In this document: piece after piece, positions 45,449 through 55,021 of the stretch
How positions within the stretch are numbered: position 1 is the stretch's first letter
Layout of the letters: the number at the start of each line of letters is the position of its first letter
From: Ignavibacteriales bacterium
GTDB taxonomy: Bacteria; Bacteroidota; Ignavibacteria; Ignavibacteriales; Melioribacteraceae
Length of the DNA: 64,000 nucleotides
Direction: 5' to 3'
Assembly: GCA_021740915.1 (NCBI GenBank)
Contig: JAIOYW010000014.1
Coordinates: 62,001 to 126,000 of the forward strand
Translations under genes and position numbers: made by a program
The notes under the pieces: model-generated
Database searches by the model: none
What the model was told of the DNA's origin: nothing
Seen by the model: only the letters and a program-made list of their open reading frames with translations

Positions 45449-45607
45449 TAATCTCACTTAATTGATATCGAATTTATAAATTATTGTGCACACGAGGAAA
45501 CGCGTGATATAAGTATTCCTTGATATTCTTTTGATAAAGCCGGTACTGAATGTCTAAAAAGAAGAAGGTAAATCGCGTTAGTCTTCTTTCAGAAAAATTA
45601 CAGTTAA

Positions 45608-47455
45608 CTATACCGGGTTCTCTGTGCCGTCAGGGGAAGGTGTCAGACCTGTTTCCGAATTATTGTCTTTCCGGTCGGCATGAAGTCCAAGATCATTTTC
45701 GTATTGCTCAATCTGGGCAAGTAAGTTTTTTTCCATAGTTATCAACTGGGAGATCTTTGCTGTAAGTTCTTCCTTTTTGATATCCAGGTGAGCATTCTCT
45801 TCTTTTGCGTTAGTCAGGGAAGTTTTAACATCCGAGAGATCAGCCTGTTGTTTTTCAAGCTCCTCCTCGAATTTTTTCAACTCTTCCAGGACCAGCCTTT
45901 CACGGCCTTCAAGTTCATTGTATGTTTTAGAGGAGTCCGCAAGAATCTGCCTCATTTGATCCTGGAGTGAGTTGCGCTGATTCTGAAGTCTCTCGTTGTC
46001 GTTCTTAAGTTCCATAAGGAACATTTTTTGTCTGTTTTCCTGATCTTTCAGAGCGAGTAAAGAAGCAGCAACTGCGGATTTTTCATTCTCAAGATCGGTC
46101 ACAGCCAATTCTGTGGATTTACGCTCTTTCTGAAGTACTTTAATAAGCCCGTTATATTCGGCAATCTGAGTGTTTTTTTCAAGAATGAATTTCTCTTTTT
46201 CCTTGATCTTTCTATCCAGCAGAAGCATTTCCTGTTTCATCGCCGAAATTTTATTTTTCGTCTCAGATATTTCAGAAAGAAAATTCTGCATGGTTTCGGA
46301 GAGTTTACTTTCAATTGTGAGATAAGTCTCTTCCATTTTAAAGCGGTTTTTCTCAATCTCATCCATCTGAGAATTTAATGCGGCAATCCCCTCACGGAGT
46401 GTATCTTCATTCTCTTTATGTTCAAGCACTGAAGTTTTAAGATCGGAAAGTAAAGTCTCCAGTTTTTTGATCTCCTCAGTCAGTCCGTTTTTCCTCTTTT
46501 CCCCGACAGCTAATTCATCGTTCATCGATTTCAATAAAGTCTTTCTGGAGCTGATCTCGTCTTCAATTCTTAAAAGGTCGCCGCGTTTAAATTGAATCTC
46601 TTCGGTTAAGGCATCCTTTTTAATATTATAGTCGTTATACAACTTATCTTTTTCAGCGAGTTGATTAGCGAGGCTTGTAATTCCGTATTCAAGGGAATTC
46701 TTTAACTCCTGATTAAATGAAATCCTGTCATTGATTTCCCTCAGCAGTTCTTGTTTCTCGGCCTCTTCTTTTTTTAGATTAATGATTTTGTTGCTGATCG
46801 CTTCATTTTCTTCACGAAACCGGAGAATTCGTTGTTCGGTTTCCCTGATCTCTTTTTCGTAAGCTGAAATTTTAGCCTGGAGATCATCTGTCTGGCTTTT
46901 TGTATCAGCGAGTTTCTGAGTATTTACTGCCAGATCTTCTTCTACCTTAGTTTCAGATTCTTTGAGAGTAGATACCTTTTGTTCGTAATCAAGTATCTGT
47001 ATATCGAGAGTTTCGTATTTTACTGAAAGATCACGGATTTTTTCTTCAAGATCGTCAACTGCATTCTGTCTCTCAGTTATTAGTTCATCGAGTTCTTCAG
47101 CAGATTTTGTTAATAACGATTTATTCTCTGATAATTCATCGATCTCATCTTCCTGGACGTCAACCAGTTTCTCAAATTGAATCTTCTGTAGCTCGAGCTC
47201 AGCAATACGTTTTTCGAGTTGTTTTATAAGAGAATTTTTTTCTTCCTCATCATTGCTTAAATTTTTAATACTATTAAGTAGTGCATTTTTTTCCCGGGCA
47301 ATGTCCGAGAGCTCTTCTCTTGCGCCGCTAACTCTTTTATCTAATTCTTCAAGGCTGCCGCTTTTTTCAAGTATAACGTGAAGCTGATTCTTTAATTCGT
47401 CATTCTCTTCGATAAGACGATCGACATCATCCCTGTTTCTTTTGAGAATACTCAT
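45608..47455 (-). CDS. Long coiled-coil protein of unknown function
   Basis: The 615-residue protein is almost entirely charged heptad sequence (about 5-595, rich in E, K, L, Q), with no membrane segment, no ATPase motif and a short non-helical tail (GLTPSPDGTENPV). It looks like an SMC arm without heads. I do not recognise a named family. It may be a cytoskeletal or scaffold protein. It is transcribed alone between recQ and a DUF454 gene. Confidence 0.75.
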   Translation of the reverse strand: MSILKRNRDDVDRLIEENDELKNQLHVILEKSGSLEELDKRVSGAREELSDIAREKNALLNSIKNLSNDEEEKNSLIKQLEKRIAELELQKIQFEKLVDVQEDEIDELSENKSLLTKSAEELDELITERQNAVDDLEEKIRDLSVKYETLDIQILDYEQKVSTLKESETKVEEDLAVNTQKLADTKSQTDDLQAKISAYEKEIRETEQRILRFREENEAISNKIINLKKEEAEKQELLREINDRISFNQELKNSLEYGITSLANQLAEKDKLYNDYNIKKDALTEEIQFKRGDLLRIEDEISSRKTLLKSMNDELAVGEKRKNGLTEEIKKLETLLSDLKTSVLEHKENEDTLREGIAALNSQMDEIEKNRFKMEETYLTIESKLSETMQNFLSEISETKNKISAMKQEMLLLDRKIKEKEKFILEKNTQIAEYNGLIKVLQKERKSTELAVTDLENEKSAVAASLLALKDQENRQKMFLMELKNDNERLQNQRNSLQDQMRQILADSSKTYNELEGRERLVLEELKKFEEELEKQQADLSDVKTSLTNAKEENAHLDIKKEELTAKISQLITMEKNLLAQIEQYENDLGLHADRKDNNSETGLTPSPDGTENPV

Positions 47456-47563
47456 TTTTTCCTCGGAATGGGATATATTAAGTCATTTTTTAACATAAAA
47501 CCGCTTAATCTCATTAGATAAAAATATTGAAATAAAAATTCAGAATCACAAAATTAAATAAAG

Positions 47564-47971
47564 TTATTCGGTTTCTGTTGTTCCGTAAACCGTTTTCAAT
47601 GAAATGATCAGCGATGTTAACCCCGCAGCAAGTGAAAACAGCATAGCTTTAAAGAACATTGAATCTACAACATATAATGCAGAATAAAACAAAGATATGT
47701 TAAGCATCAGAATTGCAAAAAATTTTGCTTTAACAGGCATACCGCGGTGTTTCCTGTAATTCCTGATATATTTACCAAAATATTTATTGTGTAATAGAGA
47801 ATGATAAAATTTTTCAGAACTTCTTGAAAAAAAGTAGGTCGCAAGCAGAAAAAATACTGTGGTCGGCAATACAGGAAGAATGATCCCCAGTATGCCTAAA
47901 CCAATAAAAAACCAGCCCGCAATAATAAAAAGCCGGCGCAGGACAGGGTTTTTGATCAGATTTATTTCCAA
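47564..47971 (-). CDS. DUF454 (YbaN) family inner-membrane protein
   Basis: The 135-residue protein has the family core LGILGIILPVLPTTVFFLLATYFFSRSS and HNKYFGKYIRNYRKHRGMP, with three to four TM segments. The function is unknown. It is divergent from the TauE gene across 308 bp. Confidence 0.9.
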   Translation of the reverse strand: MEINLIKNPVLRRLFIIAGWFFIGLGILGIILPVLPTTVFFLLATYFFSRSSEKFYHSLLHNKYFGKYIRNYRKHRGMPVKAKFFAILMLNISLFYSALYVVDSMFFKAMLFSLAAGLTSLIISLKTVYGTTETE

Positions 47972-48279
47972 AACAAATATTTCTCCATATAAAAAAAGAA
48001 ATATATTAATATATTTTGTTTTGACAAAACTTAGTATCTTATTTAATTACAATGCCTTACAAAAGATTGCCCGATATCTGACCACGAATACCCCATATAT
48101 ACTGAATGAAATGCTTAAAAATTCACTCAATTACCTGACCTTGCTCAATCATTTTGCATTAACCTCTGGGAGAAGAGGGCTGCAAAAGTAAACTTATCAT
48201 TAATAATTGATGTTTATTAATCTATTTGATGAAACCAAAAATATAATAAGACATCATATCCTATATTAAAAGGAAAATA
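47972..48279. other. Divergent promoter region, DUF454 gene / TauE gene
   Basis: No gene recognised in 308 bp. It contains a perfect 18-bp AT palindrome AAATATATTAATATATTT at 47999-48016, then TTTTGTTTTGACAAAAC, which includes a TTGACA but lacks a good -10 partner. A regulator could bind the palindrome. A short frame ending at 48191 has no recognisable homology. Confidence 0.4.
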
Positions 48280-49071
48280 ATGGAATTTGCAGGATATTTT
48301 GCAGCAATTTTAATTGGATTAGTGCTTGGAATAATGGGCGGCGGCGGATCGATCCTGGCTGTTCCTGTTCTTGTCTATCTTTTTGGTTTTCAGCCGGTTA
48401 TTTCAACTTCATACTCACTTTTTATTGTTGGATTCACAGCGTTTATCGGGGCATGGAATTATTACAGGAACAAAGAAATTGATTTCAAGGCAGCTCTTTA
48501 TTTTGGCTTTCCTTCGATGGTCTCCGTGTTCTTTACAAGGAAAATAATCCTGCCATCGCTGCCGGAATTTATTCCGTTTTTTGGAATGTTCGAAATAAAC
48601 AAACAAACTGCCATCATGGTTTTATTTTCAATTCTTATGGTGATTTCGGCGGTATCAATGATCAGGAAGAAAAAATACTTTTCGTCAGAAAATGGAGAAA
48701 AACCTGATCCTTTGATAATAATTCTCGCCGGTGCAGGCGAAGGACTCCTCACAGGTCTTGTCGGGGCGGGTGGCGGGTTTTTAATTATTCCCGCACTTGT
48801 AGTTCTTACCGGGATAGATATGAAAAAGGCAGTTGGTACTTCACTTTTAATTATTGCTGTGAAATCGGTTATCGGCTTTTCCGGAGACTTTGGTCATATA
48901 GTCATTGATCCGCTTTTTCTGGCAGTTTTTTCTGCACTTACTGCGGTCGGAATAATTATTGGGATATATTCTGCTTCAAAAATATCCGGTGAGAAACTAA
49001 AACCAGCCTTTGGATGGTTTGTACTAGTGATGGGTGCATTTATTCTTATAAAAGAAATAATAATAAAATAA
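48280..49071 (+). CDS. Sulfite/sulfur-compound exporter, TauE/SafE family
   Basis: The 263-residue protein has two homologous halves, each with the TSUP motif (GIMGGGGSILAVPVLVYLFG and GLVGAGGGFLIIPALVVLTG) and eight or so TM segments. It probably exports or imports sulfite or another sulfur anion. Ribosome site AAAGGA. It leads a three-gene sulfur operon with a rhodanese and a persulfide-dioxygenase-like protein. Confidence 0.92.
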   Translation: MEFAGYFAAILIGLVLGIMGGGGSILAVPVLVYLFGFQPVISTSYSLFIVGFTAFIGAWNYYRNKEIDFKAALYFGFPSMVSVFFTRKIILPSLPEFIPFFGMFEINKQTAIMVLFSILMVISAVSMIRKKKYFSSENGEKPDPLIIILAGAGEGLLTGLVGAGGGFLIIPALVVLTGIDMKKAVGTSLLIIAVKSVIGFSGDFGHIVIDPLFLAVFSALTAVGIIIGIYSASKISGEKLKPAFGWFVLVMGAFILIKEIIIK

Positions 49072-49081
49072 AGGTATATAA

Positions 49082-49429
49082 ATGAGTATAATATCGTCAA
49101 TCTTTGGTCAGCGGACCATAGTTGAAAATCTGGATTATGCTGCCTTTGCTGAAGGTATCAAAAGCGATCCACTTGCTGTTTTGCTTGATACACGTACAAA
49201 AGCGGAATTTAACGACGGGCATATTCCTAATTCAGTTCTAATAGACTTCATGTCCCCGAAATTCAAAGATGATATCTCGAAACTGGATACTTCGAAATCA
49301 TATTATGTTTATTGCAGGAGCGGGAATCGAAGCTATCATGCCTGCAAACTGATGAAGCAGATTGGTTTTGAAAAAGTATTCAACCTGGCCGATGGTATAA
49401 TTGGTTGGGAAGGTAAAATAGTAAGGTAA
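49082..49429 (+). CDS. Single-domain rhodanese
   Basis: The 115-residue protein has the rhodanese fold with active-site loop YCRSGNRS (Cys78) and LLDTRTKAEFNDGHIP. It should carry or transfer sulfane sulfur. It lies 10 bp after the TauE gene and 14 bp before the MBL-rhodanese gene. Confidence 0.94.
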   Translation: MSIISSIFGQRTIVENLDYAAFAEGIKSDPLAVLLDTRTKAEFNDGHIPNSVLIDFMSPKFKDDISKLDTSKSYYVYCRSGNRSYHACKLMKQIGFEKVFNLADGIIGWEGKIVR

Positions 49430-49443
49430 TTTCAGGAGATATT

Positions 49444-50892
49444 ATGTTTTTTCAACACGTTTATGAGAAAGGTCTTGCCCAGGCAAGTTATATAATAGGC
49501 TGCCAGGCTACAGGAGAAGCAATAGTTATTGATCCCAAAAGAGATATTTCAACTTATCTTGAAATTGCTGAAATTGAAAAACTGAAAATACGATATATCA
49601 CCGAGACGCATATTCATGCAGATTTCCTCAGCGGAGCAAGAGAATTGGCTGCTGCCACCGGGGGTGAATTGCTTCTTTCAGATGAAGGCGGTGATGAATG
49701 GAAATATGATTTTCCACATAAGGGTTTGCGGGATGGCAGCATAATAAAATTAGGAAATCTGTCTCTGGAAGTAATACATACTCCGGGTCATACTCCCGAG
49801 CATATAAGTTTTCTTCTTACAGATAAACCTGCCGGCGATGTCCCTGTTATGGTTTTCACAGGGGATTTTGTCTTTGTGGGTGATGTCGGAAGACCAGATC
49901 TGCTTGAAGAAGCCGCAGGATTTAAAGGGACCAAAGTTGATGGCGCAAAACAAATGTTCGCATCATTAAAAAAATTCAGGAATTTGCCGGATTTTGTTCA
50001 GGTATGGCCTGGTCACGGGGCAGGAAGTGCATGTGGAAAGGCATTAGGAGCAGTTCCAAGCAGCACTGTCGGTTATGAGAAGTTTGTCAACTGGGCGCTG
50101 AAAATGAATGATGAAGCTGAATTTGTCGAAAAATTACTTGAAGGTCAGCCAGAACCACCGCGCTATTTCGCCATGATGAAAAAATTGAATAAGACCGGAC
50201 CCGAAGTTTTAGGTGGAGAACCACACCCGGCAAAGCTGACCCTCGGTCAGTTCAAATCAGCATTGGAGTCCGGTATCACACTTGTTGACACAAGGGACAA
50301 GATATCCTTTGCCGGAGGACATATTCCCGGCGCTATTAATATCAGGGACGACAGTTCATTCAGCACCTGGGCTGGCTGGATGCTGAATTACGATGCACCT
50401 TTTTTGCTGGTAGCCTCCGATGAAAGAATAGCAGAAATAACAAGGGGACTGATTCGTATCGGTCTTGATAAAATTCATGGATACATTTCTGATCTGAATA
50501 TCTGGACAAACCAGGGCTTTGAACTTGAGACGCTGAATCAGATTTCAGTTTGTGATCTTGAAGAAAAGCTGGAAACCGGCGAATTCGAGATTATTGATGT
50601 AAGGGGTAAATCAGAATACGAAAAGGAAAGAATTTCGGGAGCAGTAAATATTCCGGCAGGGTATATTGCCCGGAGTCTTGATATTATCCCCAAGGATAAG
50701 AATGTTGTTCTGCATTGTGCCGCTGGTGATAGAAGCAGCATTGCCGCAAGTATTCTCCTGAAAATGGGTTATTCAAATGTTTATAACCTGACCGGTGGTA
50801 TCTCGGCATGGAAGCAAAAAGGTTTCAGAATGCTTGAAGGTAAACCCTCCGATTACCACAAGGAAATAGATGAGCTTATTCTGAATAATTGA
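49444..50892 (+). CDS. Persulfide-dioxygenase-like MBL protein fused to two rhodanese domains
   Basis: The 482-residue protein has an ETHE1-like MBL domain (about 1-245; ETHIHADFLSGA with His56, His58, Asp60; HTPGHTPEH; GDFVFVGDVGRPDL). A first rhodanese domain (about 265-360) has lost its Cys (FLLVASDE at the active-site position). A second (about 370-475) keeps HCAAGDRSS (Cys425). It likely oxidises glutathione-type or other low-molecular persulfide to sulfite, which the TauE protein could export. Ribosome site AGGAGA. Confidence 0.9.
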   Translation: MFFQHVYEKGLAQASYIIGCQATGEAIVIDPKRDISTYLEIAEIEKLKIRYITETHIHADFLSGARELAAATGGELLLSDEGGDEWKYDFPHKGLRDGSIIKLGNLSLEVIHTPGHTPEHISFLLTDKPAGDVPVMVFTGDFVFVGDVGRPDLLEEAAGFKGTKVDGAKQMFASLKKFRNLPDFVQVWPGHGAGSACGKALGAVPSSTVGYEKFVNWALKMNDEAEFVEKLLEGQPEPPRYFAMMKKLNKTGPEVLGGEPHPAKLTLGQFKSALESGITLVDTRDKISFAGGHIPGAINIRDDSSFSTWAGWMLNYDAPFLLVASDERIAEITRGLIRIGLDKIHGYISDLNIWTNQGFELETLNQISVCDLEEKLETGEFEIIDVRGKSEYEKERISGAVNIPAGYIARSLDIIPKDKNVVLHCAAGDRSSIAASILLKMGYSNVYNLTGGISAWKQKGFRMLEGKPSDYHKEIDELILNN

Positions 50893-50912
50893 TATTATTC
50901 TTAAAATTTTCG

Positions 50913-50955
50913 ACCGGGATTGAAAGAATTCGCCTTCCGATCCCGGTTGATTTTT
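50913..50955 (+). terminator. Rho-independent terminator of the sulfur operon
   Basis: Stem ACCGGGATTG (50913-50922) with CGATCCCGGT (50938-50947), one G-T wobble; TGATTTTT follows. It lies about 20 bp after the MBL-rhodanese stop. Confidence 0.85.
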
Positions 50956-51129
50956 GTATTCGCTAATTGCCCCGCAACAAAATCATTTTGTTTAAAAATT
51001 TCCCCAAAATACCATTCGCCTCAGTTGTAATTTATTCTTTTCCATACTGCAAGTCTTGCTCAAGCCCTTACTATTTTTAAATAGTTGCAGGAATTATTTA
51101 TATTTTATTCTGCATAATTCTGGATTAAA

Positions 51130-51483
51130 ATGAACGAGATAACAATGAGCCGTGATGAGAGACTTTGGGGTATGCTCACACATCTTTCCGCTTTTGCTTT
51201 TTTTATAATACCTTTCGGGAATATAATTGGACCTCTGGTTATCTGGCTAATCAAAAAAGAGGAATATGCTTTCGTTGAAGAGCAGGGGAAAGAGTCGATA
51301 AACTTTCAGATCACTGTTACTATAGCGATTGGAATTTCAGTGATGCTGATCTTTTTTTTGATCGGAATTATAATGCTTCTCGCCACAGTCATTACCGGAT
51401 TCATTTTCGTAGTACAGGCATCGATCAGGTCAAACGATGGTCTTCCCTTCCGGTATCCTTACAGCATAAAAATCATTAAATAA
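51130..51483 (+). CDS. DUF4870 (Tic20-like) membrane protein
   Basis: The 117-residue protein has three TM segments and the family pattern RLWGMLTHLSAFAFF, GPLVIWLIKKEE and EQGKESINFQIT. The function is unknown. Its stop codon abuts the ATG of the secreted carboxypeptidase gene. Confidence 0.88.
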   Translation: MNEITMSRDERLWGMLTHLSAFAFFIIPFGNIIGPLVIWLIKKEEYAFVEEQGKESINFQITVTIAIGISVMLIFFLIGIIMLLATVITGFIFVVQASIRSNDGLPFRYPYSIKIIK

Positions 51484-54400
51484 ATGGATAAAATGAAAAA
51501 ATTATTACTTGCAGCGGCAGTTTTGATTATATCAGCAGCAGTTACTTTGCAGGCTTCAAATTATAAAAAAGTAAGGACTGAGAATCTTTCAGCTAATCAG
51601 ATTGAACAACTTCAGCAATTTGGCTTTGCTATTGAAAATTATATCGGGGCGAAAGATGGAGCGCTGGAATTTTTTGTAAATAATGATGAGTTCAAAATAC
51701 TGCAGGATTCGGGGCTTCCATTTACAGTGCTTATCGAAGATTGGGAATTATACTATAAGAGTCTGCCTCAGCTTACTGAAGAGGAAAAAGCACAGTTCAT
51801 TTCTGAAAGCAAAAGTTTTTACGGAGTTGAAGGTTTTGGCTACGGCTCGATGGGCGGATTTTATACTTATGCCGAGATTGTTCAAAAACTTGATGAAATG
51901 TACTCACAGTTTCCAAACCTTATCACCGAAAAATATTCAATAGGTACGTCATGGGGAGGCAGGACAATCTGGGCAGTGAAAATTTCCGACAATCCAAATA
52001 TTTCAGAAGATGAACCTCAAGCCTTCTTCGATGCACTTATACATGCAAGGGAGCCGGCTTCGATGGCAAGCGTAATGTATTATATGTTTTACCTTCTGGA
52101 AAATTACGGCACCGATCCGGAAGTTACTTATCTTGTCAATAACAGGGAAATTTATTTTGTGCCATGTTTTAATCCCGACGGGTACGAATATAACAGAACA
52201 ACGAATCCTTCCGGCGGCGGGATGTGGAGAAAGAACCGAAGGAATAACTCTGATAATGACGGAGTGGATCTTAACCGTAATTTTGGCTATATGTGGGGAT
52301 ACGACAATATTGGATCGAGTTCAATCCCGTCTTCAGAAACATACCGGGGTCCTTCGGCTTTTTCTGAACCTGAGACGCAGGCAATCAGGAACCTTGCAGT
52401 TTCTAAAAATTTCAAGACGTACATTAATTACCATTCATATACAAATGCCATAATTTATCCATGGGGGTATATAGATCAGGAAACCCCGGATTCATTGATT
52501 TACAGAGAGTATGCATCGGATATGAGCCGCTGGAACGGATATATTACAGGCAATTCGACTCAGACAATCGGCTATGCTTCAAACGGAACAGCAAGAGACT
52601 GGTTTTACGGCGAACAGAATGCAAAAATAAAGGCGTTCGGTTACACATTTGAAGTCGGCAGTGATGCTGATGGATTCTGGCCCTCGCAGAGCAGGATTTT
52701 TCCTCTGGCGCAGGGAAATCTCCGTCCTAATCTCTATAATACCTGGGTGGCAGGTGAATATGTTAGTTTTACTGAGGCACAGTATTCATCGGAATACTTA
52801 TTACCCGGGGAGAGTTACACTCTTATACCGAAATTCAAAAATAAAGGATTGTCCACAGCTAACGATCTCTTAATAGAAATCGTATCTTTAAATGAATATC
52901 TTGAATTTGAAAATGCCAGTTTCGTAATAGATTCAATACCCCCAAGAGAAGAGTTTATTCCGGTTACTCCGGTCAGTTTCAGCCTGAATGAATTCGCTCC
53001 GACTGGTCAGAAATTATTCTACGAAGTAAAAACCGTGATCAGCAGTACAGTAATGTCCCGGGATACTCTCTGGATGATTCCCGGAATGCCTGTTTTTATT
53101 TTTAACGATACTAATAACGATCCTTCATTGCTCTGGACCATTACGGCTTCACCAGCCACCCCAAAGTGGGAAGCGACGACTTCGGCTTTTTATAGTTCTC
53201 CGACAGCTTATACTGACAGTAAGACAGGCACATACGCCAATAACGCCAATGTGAAAATGATAATGAAAGATCCGGTGAGTTTGAATGGGATTTCGTCTGC
53301 GGTACTTAGTTACTGGTCAAAATGGGATATTGAGGCTAACTGGGACTGCGGGCAGGTATATATCTCGACTAATAACGGCACAACATGGCAGGTATTAGCG
53401 GGCAGTTTTACTGTCCCGGGAGCCGGACAAGGCGCTCAGCCGGCAAACGAACCTGTTTATGAAGGCGCTCAGACAGCCTGGGTCTATGAAGAAATAGATC
53501 TCTCAGATTATGTAGGAAATGATGTCAAAATTAAATTCGAACTGAGATCGGATGGTTCATTGCAAAAAGATGGATGGTATCTCGATGACATTCAGATTTA
53601 TTACTACGGGGCAAATTCTTCCAATTTTAAATGTGTGGACGTAGCTTTCATTTCAGGATGGAACCTGCTCTCTGTCCCGGTTCTTGCATCGAATATGAGC
53701 GCGGCATATTTATTCCCCTCAGCGGCATCCCCCGCTTTTGGTTATAACGATGGCTATGTTTTGTCTGATATCCTCACCAACGATTATGGATACTGGGTAA
53801 AATTCAGCCAGGAAGGTATGGTGAATATCTGCGGTAATCGGATTGACGGGATAATCCCGGTAATGGCTGGTTGGAATATTATAGGGGGAAACGATACTTC
53901 AGTTGCTGTTTCACAAATAACTTCCAATCCGCCGGGGATTGTTGAAACTTTTTTCTTTGGATATAACGGAGGTTACTCCACTGCGTCATCTCTTGAACCT
54001 GGAAAAGGTTACTGGGTGCGTACTTCTGAATCAGGCGAACTGAACCTGAATACTTCCGCACAGAAAAATTCAGCATCAGAAACCGTCAATGGAATAGAGA
54101 TAATTATTACTGATGCCAGCGGGGACAAGGCAGTGTTATTGCTTGCATCTGACTTTTCCGGATCTTTCGATATGCCGCCATCTGCTCCGGATCGCAGTTT
54201 TGAAGTTTCTTTTACCGGGAATAAAATAGGGACTGCCGAATCATCCGGCGAAATATTAATTGAGAAAGCAGTATTTCCCCTTTCAATCGAAGTGAAGAAT
54301 GGCGATATCGTTCTCATGCGTAAGGGCATACCAGAATCCAGAGTCGTACAGGGCGAAAAATATATTCTTGCTGATCCTTCAATTACTTTACTGAAAGTAT

Positions 54401-54696
54401 CCCAGACAATTAAGCTCGATTCTTACCGGCTCTATGATAATTATCCCAATCCGTTCAATCCTGCAACCGTAATAACTTATGAATTGAAATCTGTCAGTCA
54501 GGTTTCCCTCCGTGTTTTTGATGTGCTTGGCAGGGAAGCGGCTGTGTTAGTGAATTCAATGCAGGCTGAAGGTAAACACAGTATTTCATTTGATGCCTCA
54601 GATCTTTCAAGCGGCGTTTATTTTTATTCGCTTGAAGCAAAAGGTAAAGATGGAAGCGGATACCGGGCTGTGAAGAAAATGATACTTATGAAGTGA
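51484..54696 (+). CDS. Secreted M14 zinc carboxypeptidase with type IX sorting domain
   Basis: The 1070-residue protein has a signal peptide (best from the second ATG at 51493), a propeptide (about 25-130) and an M14 catalytic domain (about 130-430). The zinc site is HAREP (His187, Glu190) with His in INYHSYTN and catalytic Glu in FEVGSD; the substrate-binding stretch is GVDLNRNF. Then come Ig-like and MAM/jelly-roll regions and two repeated modules with GWNLLSVP and GWNIIGGN. The C-terminal type A sorting domain begins YDNYPNPFNPATVI and ends RAVKKMILMK. It should be exported through the type IX system and anchored or released at the surface to digest protein. Confidence 0.93.
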   Translation: MDKMKKLLLAAAVLIISAAVTLQASNYKKVRTENLSANQIEQLQQFGFAIENYIGAKDGALEFFVNNDEFKILQDSGLPFTVLIEDWELYYKSLPQLTEEEKAQFISESKSFYGVEGFGYGSMGGFYTYAEIVQKLDEMYSQFPNLITEKYSIGTSWGGRTIWAVKISDNPNISEDEPQAFFDALIHAREPASMASVMYYMFYLLENYGTDPEVTYLVNNREIYFVPCFNPDGYEYNRTTNPSGGGMWRKNRRNNSDNDGVDLNRNFGYMWGYDNIGSSSIPSSETYRGPSAFSEPETQAIRNLAVSKNFKTYINYHSYTNAIIYPWGYIDQETPDSLIYREYASDMSRWNGYITGNSTQTIGYASNGTARDWFYGEQNAKIKAFGYTFEVGSDADGFWPSQSRIFPLAQGNLRPNLYNTWVAGEYVSFTEAQYSSEYLLPGESYTLIPKFKNKGLSTANDLLIEIVSLNEYLEFENASFVIDSIPPREEFIPVTPVSFSLNEFAPTGQKLFYEVKTVISSTVMSRDTLWMIPGMPVFIFNDTNNDPSLLWTITASPATPKWEATTSAFYSSPTAYTDSKTGTYANNANVKMIMKDPVSLNGISSAVLSYWSKWDIEANWDCGQVYISTNNGTTWQVLAGSFTVPGAGQGAQPANEPVYEGAQTAWVYEEIDLSDYVGNDVKIKFELRSDGSLQKDGWYLDDIQIYYYGANSSNFKCVDVAFISGWNLLSVPVLASNMSAAYLFPSAASPAFGYNDGYVLSDILTNDYGYWVKFSQEGMVNICGNRIDGIIPVMAGWNIIGGNDTSVAVSQITSNPPGIVETFFFGYNGGYSTASSLEPGKGYWVRTSESGELNLNTSAQKNSASETVNGIEIIITDASGDKAVLLLASDFSGSFDMPPSAPDRSFEVSFTGNKIGTAESSGEILIEKAVFPLSIEVKNGDIVLMRKGIPESRVVQGEKYILADPSITLLKVSQTIKLDSYRLYDNYPNPFNPATVITYELKSVSQVSLRVFDVLGREAAVLVNSMQAEGKHSISFDASDLSSGVYFYSLEAKGKDGSGYRAVKKMILMK

Positions 54697-55021
54697 AAAG
54701 GGGCCCGAGAGATTTTATTATGCATCAATAATCGGGATTTACAAAGCCTGAACTTTGATAGTTACCCGGAAATTGCTGAAGATTCCTGATAATATTTAGA
54801 TATCCTGAATAATAATCAATCCAACTCAGAGCGGTTTATTGGGTCGGGATCAGTGTCAGTTATTCACCGCAAGGGCGCGAAAGTGCAAAGATCGTGGAAG
54901 AGATAATAAAATGTCATCGAAAAGATTAACTTAACAGTATCAAGAATGGCAAAAAAGAGTTACAAACCAGTTTTTTACGAAAATAAACTGAAAGTGGCAC
55001 AGGTGATATATGTCGGATGAT
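54697..55021. other. Intergenic region with hairpin and dispersed repeat
   Basis: No gene in 325 bp. A weak hairpin CCCGA...TCGGG (54704-54736) follows the carboxypeptidase stop and may help end transcription. The 34-bp repeat copy lies at 54858-54891. The rest shows nothing I can name. Confidence 0.5.
54858..54891. repeat. 34-bp dispersed repeat, left copy (ACCGCAAGGGCGCGAA type)
   Basis: Matches 58834-58867 at 32 of 34 positions in the same orientation, enclosing the NERD helicase gene. It resembles the TTCACCGCAAGGNNGCNAAG-type intergenic repeats known to be dispersed in many bacterial genomes. Confidence 0.85.

Noticed and set aside
48052..48191. Small plus-strand gene or leader peptide upstream of the TauE gene
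   Set aside because: Frames are interrupted by stops and no conserved sequence or ribosome site is visible.
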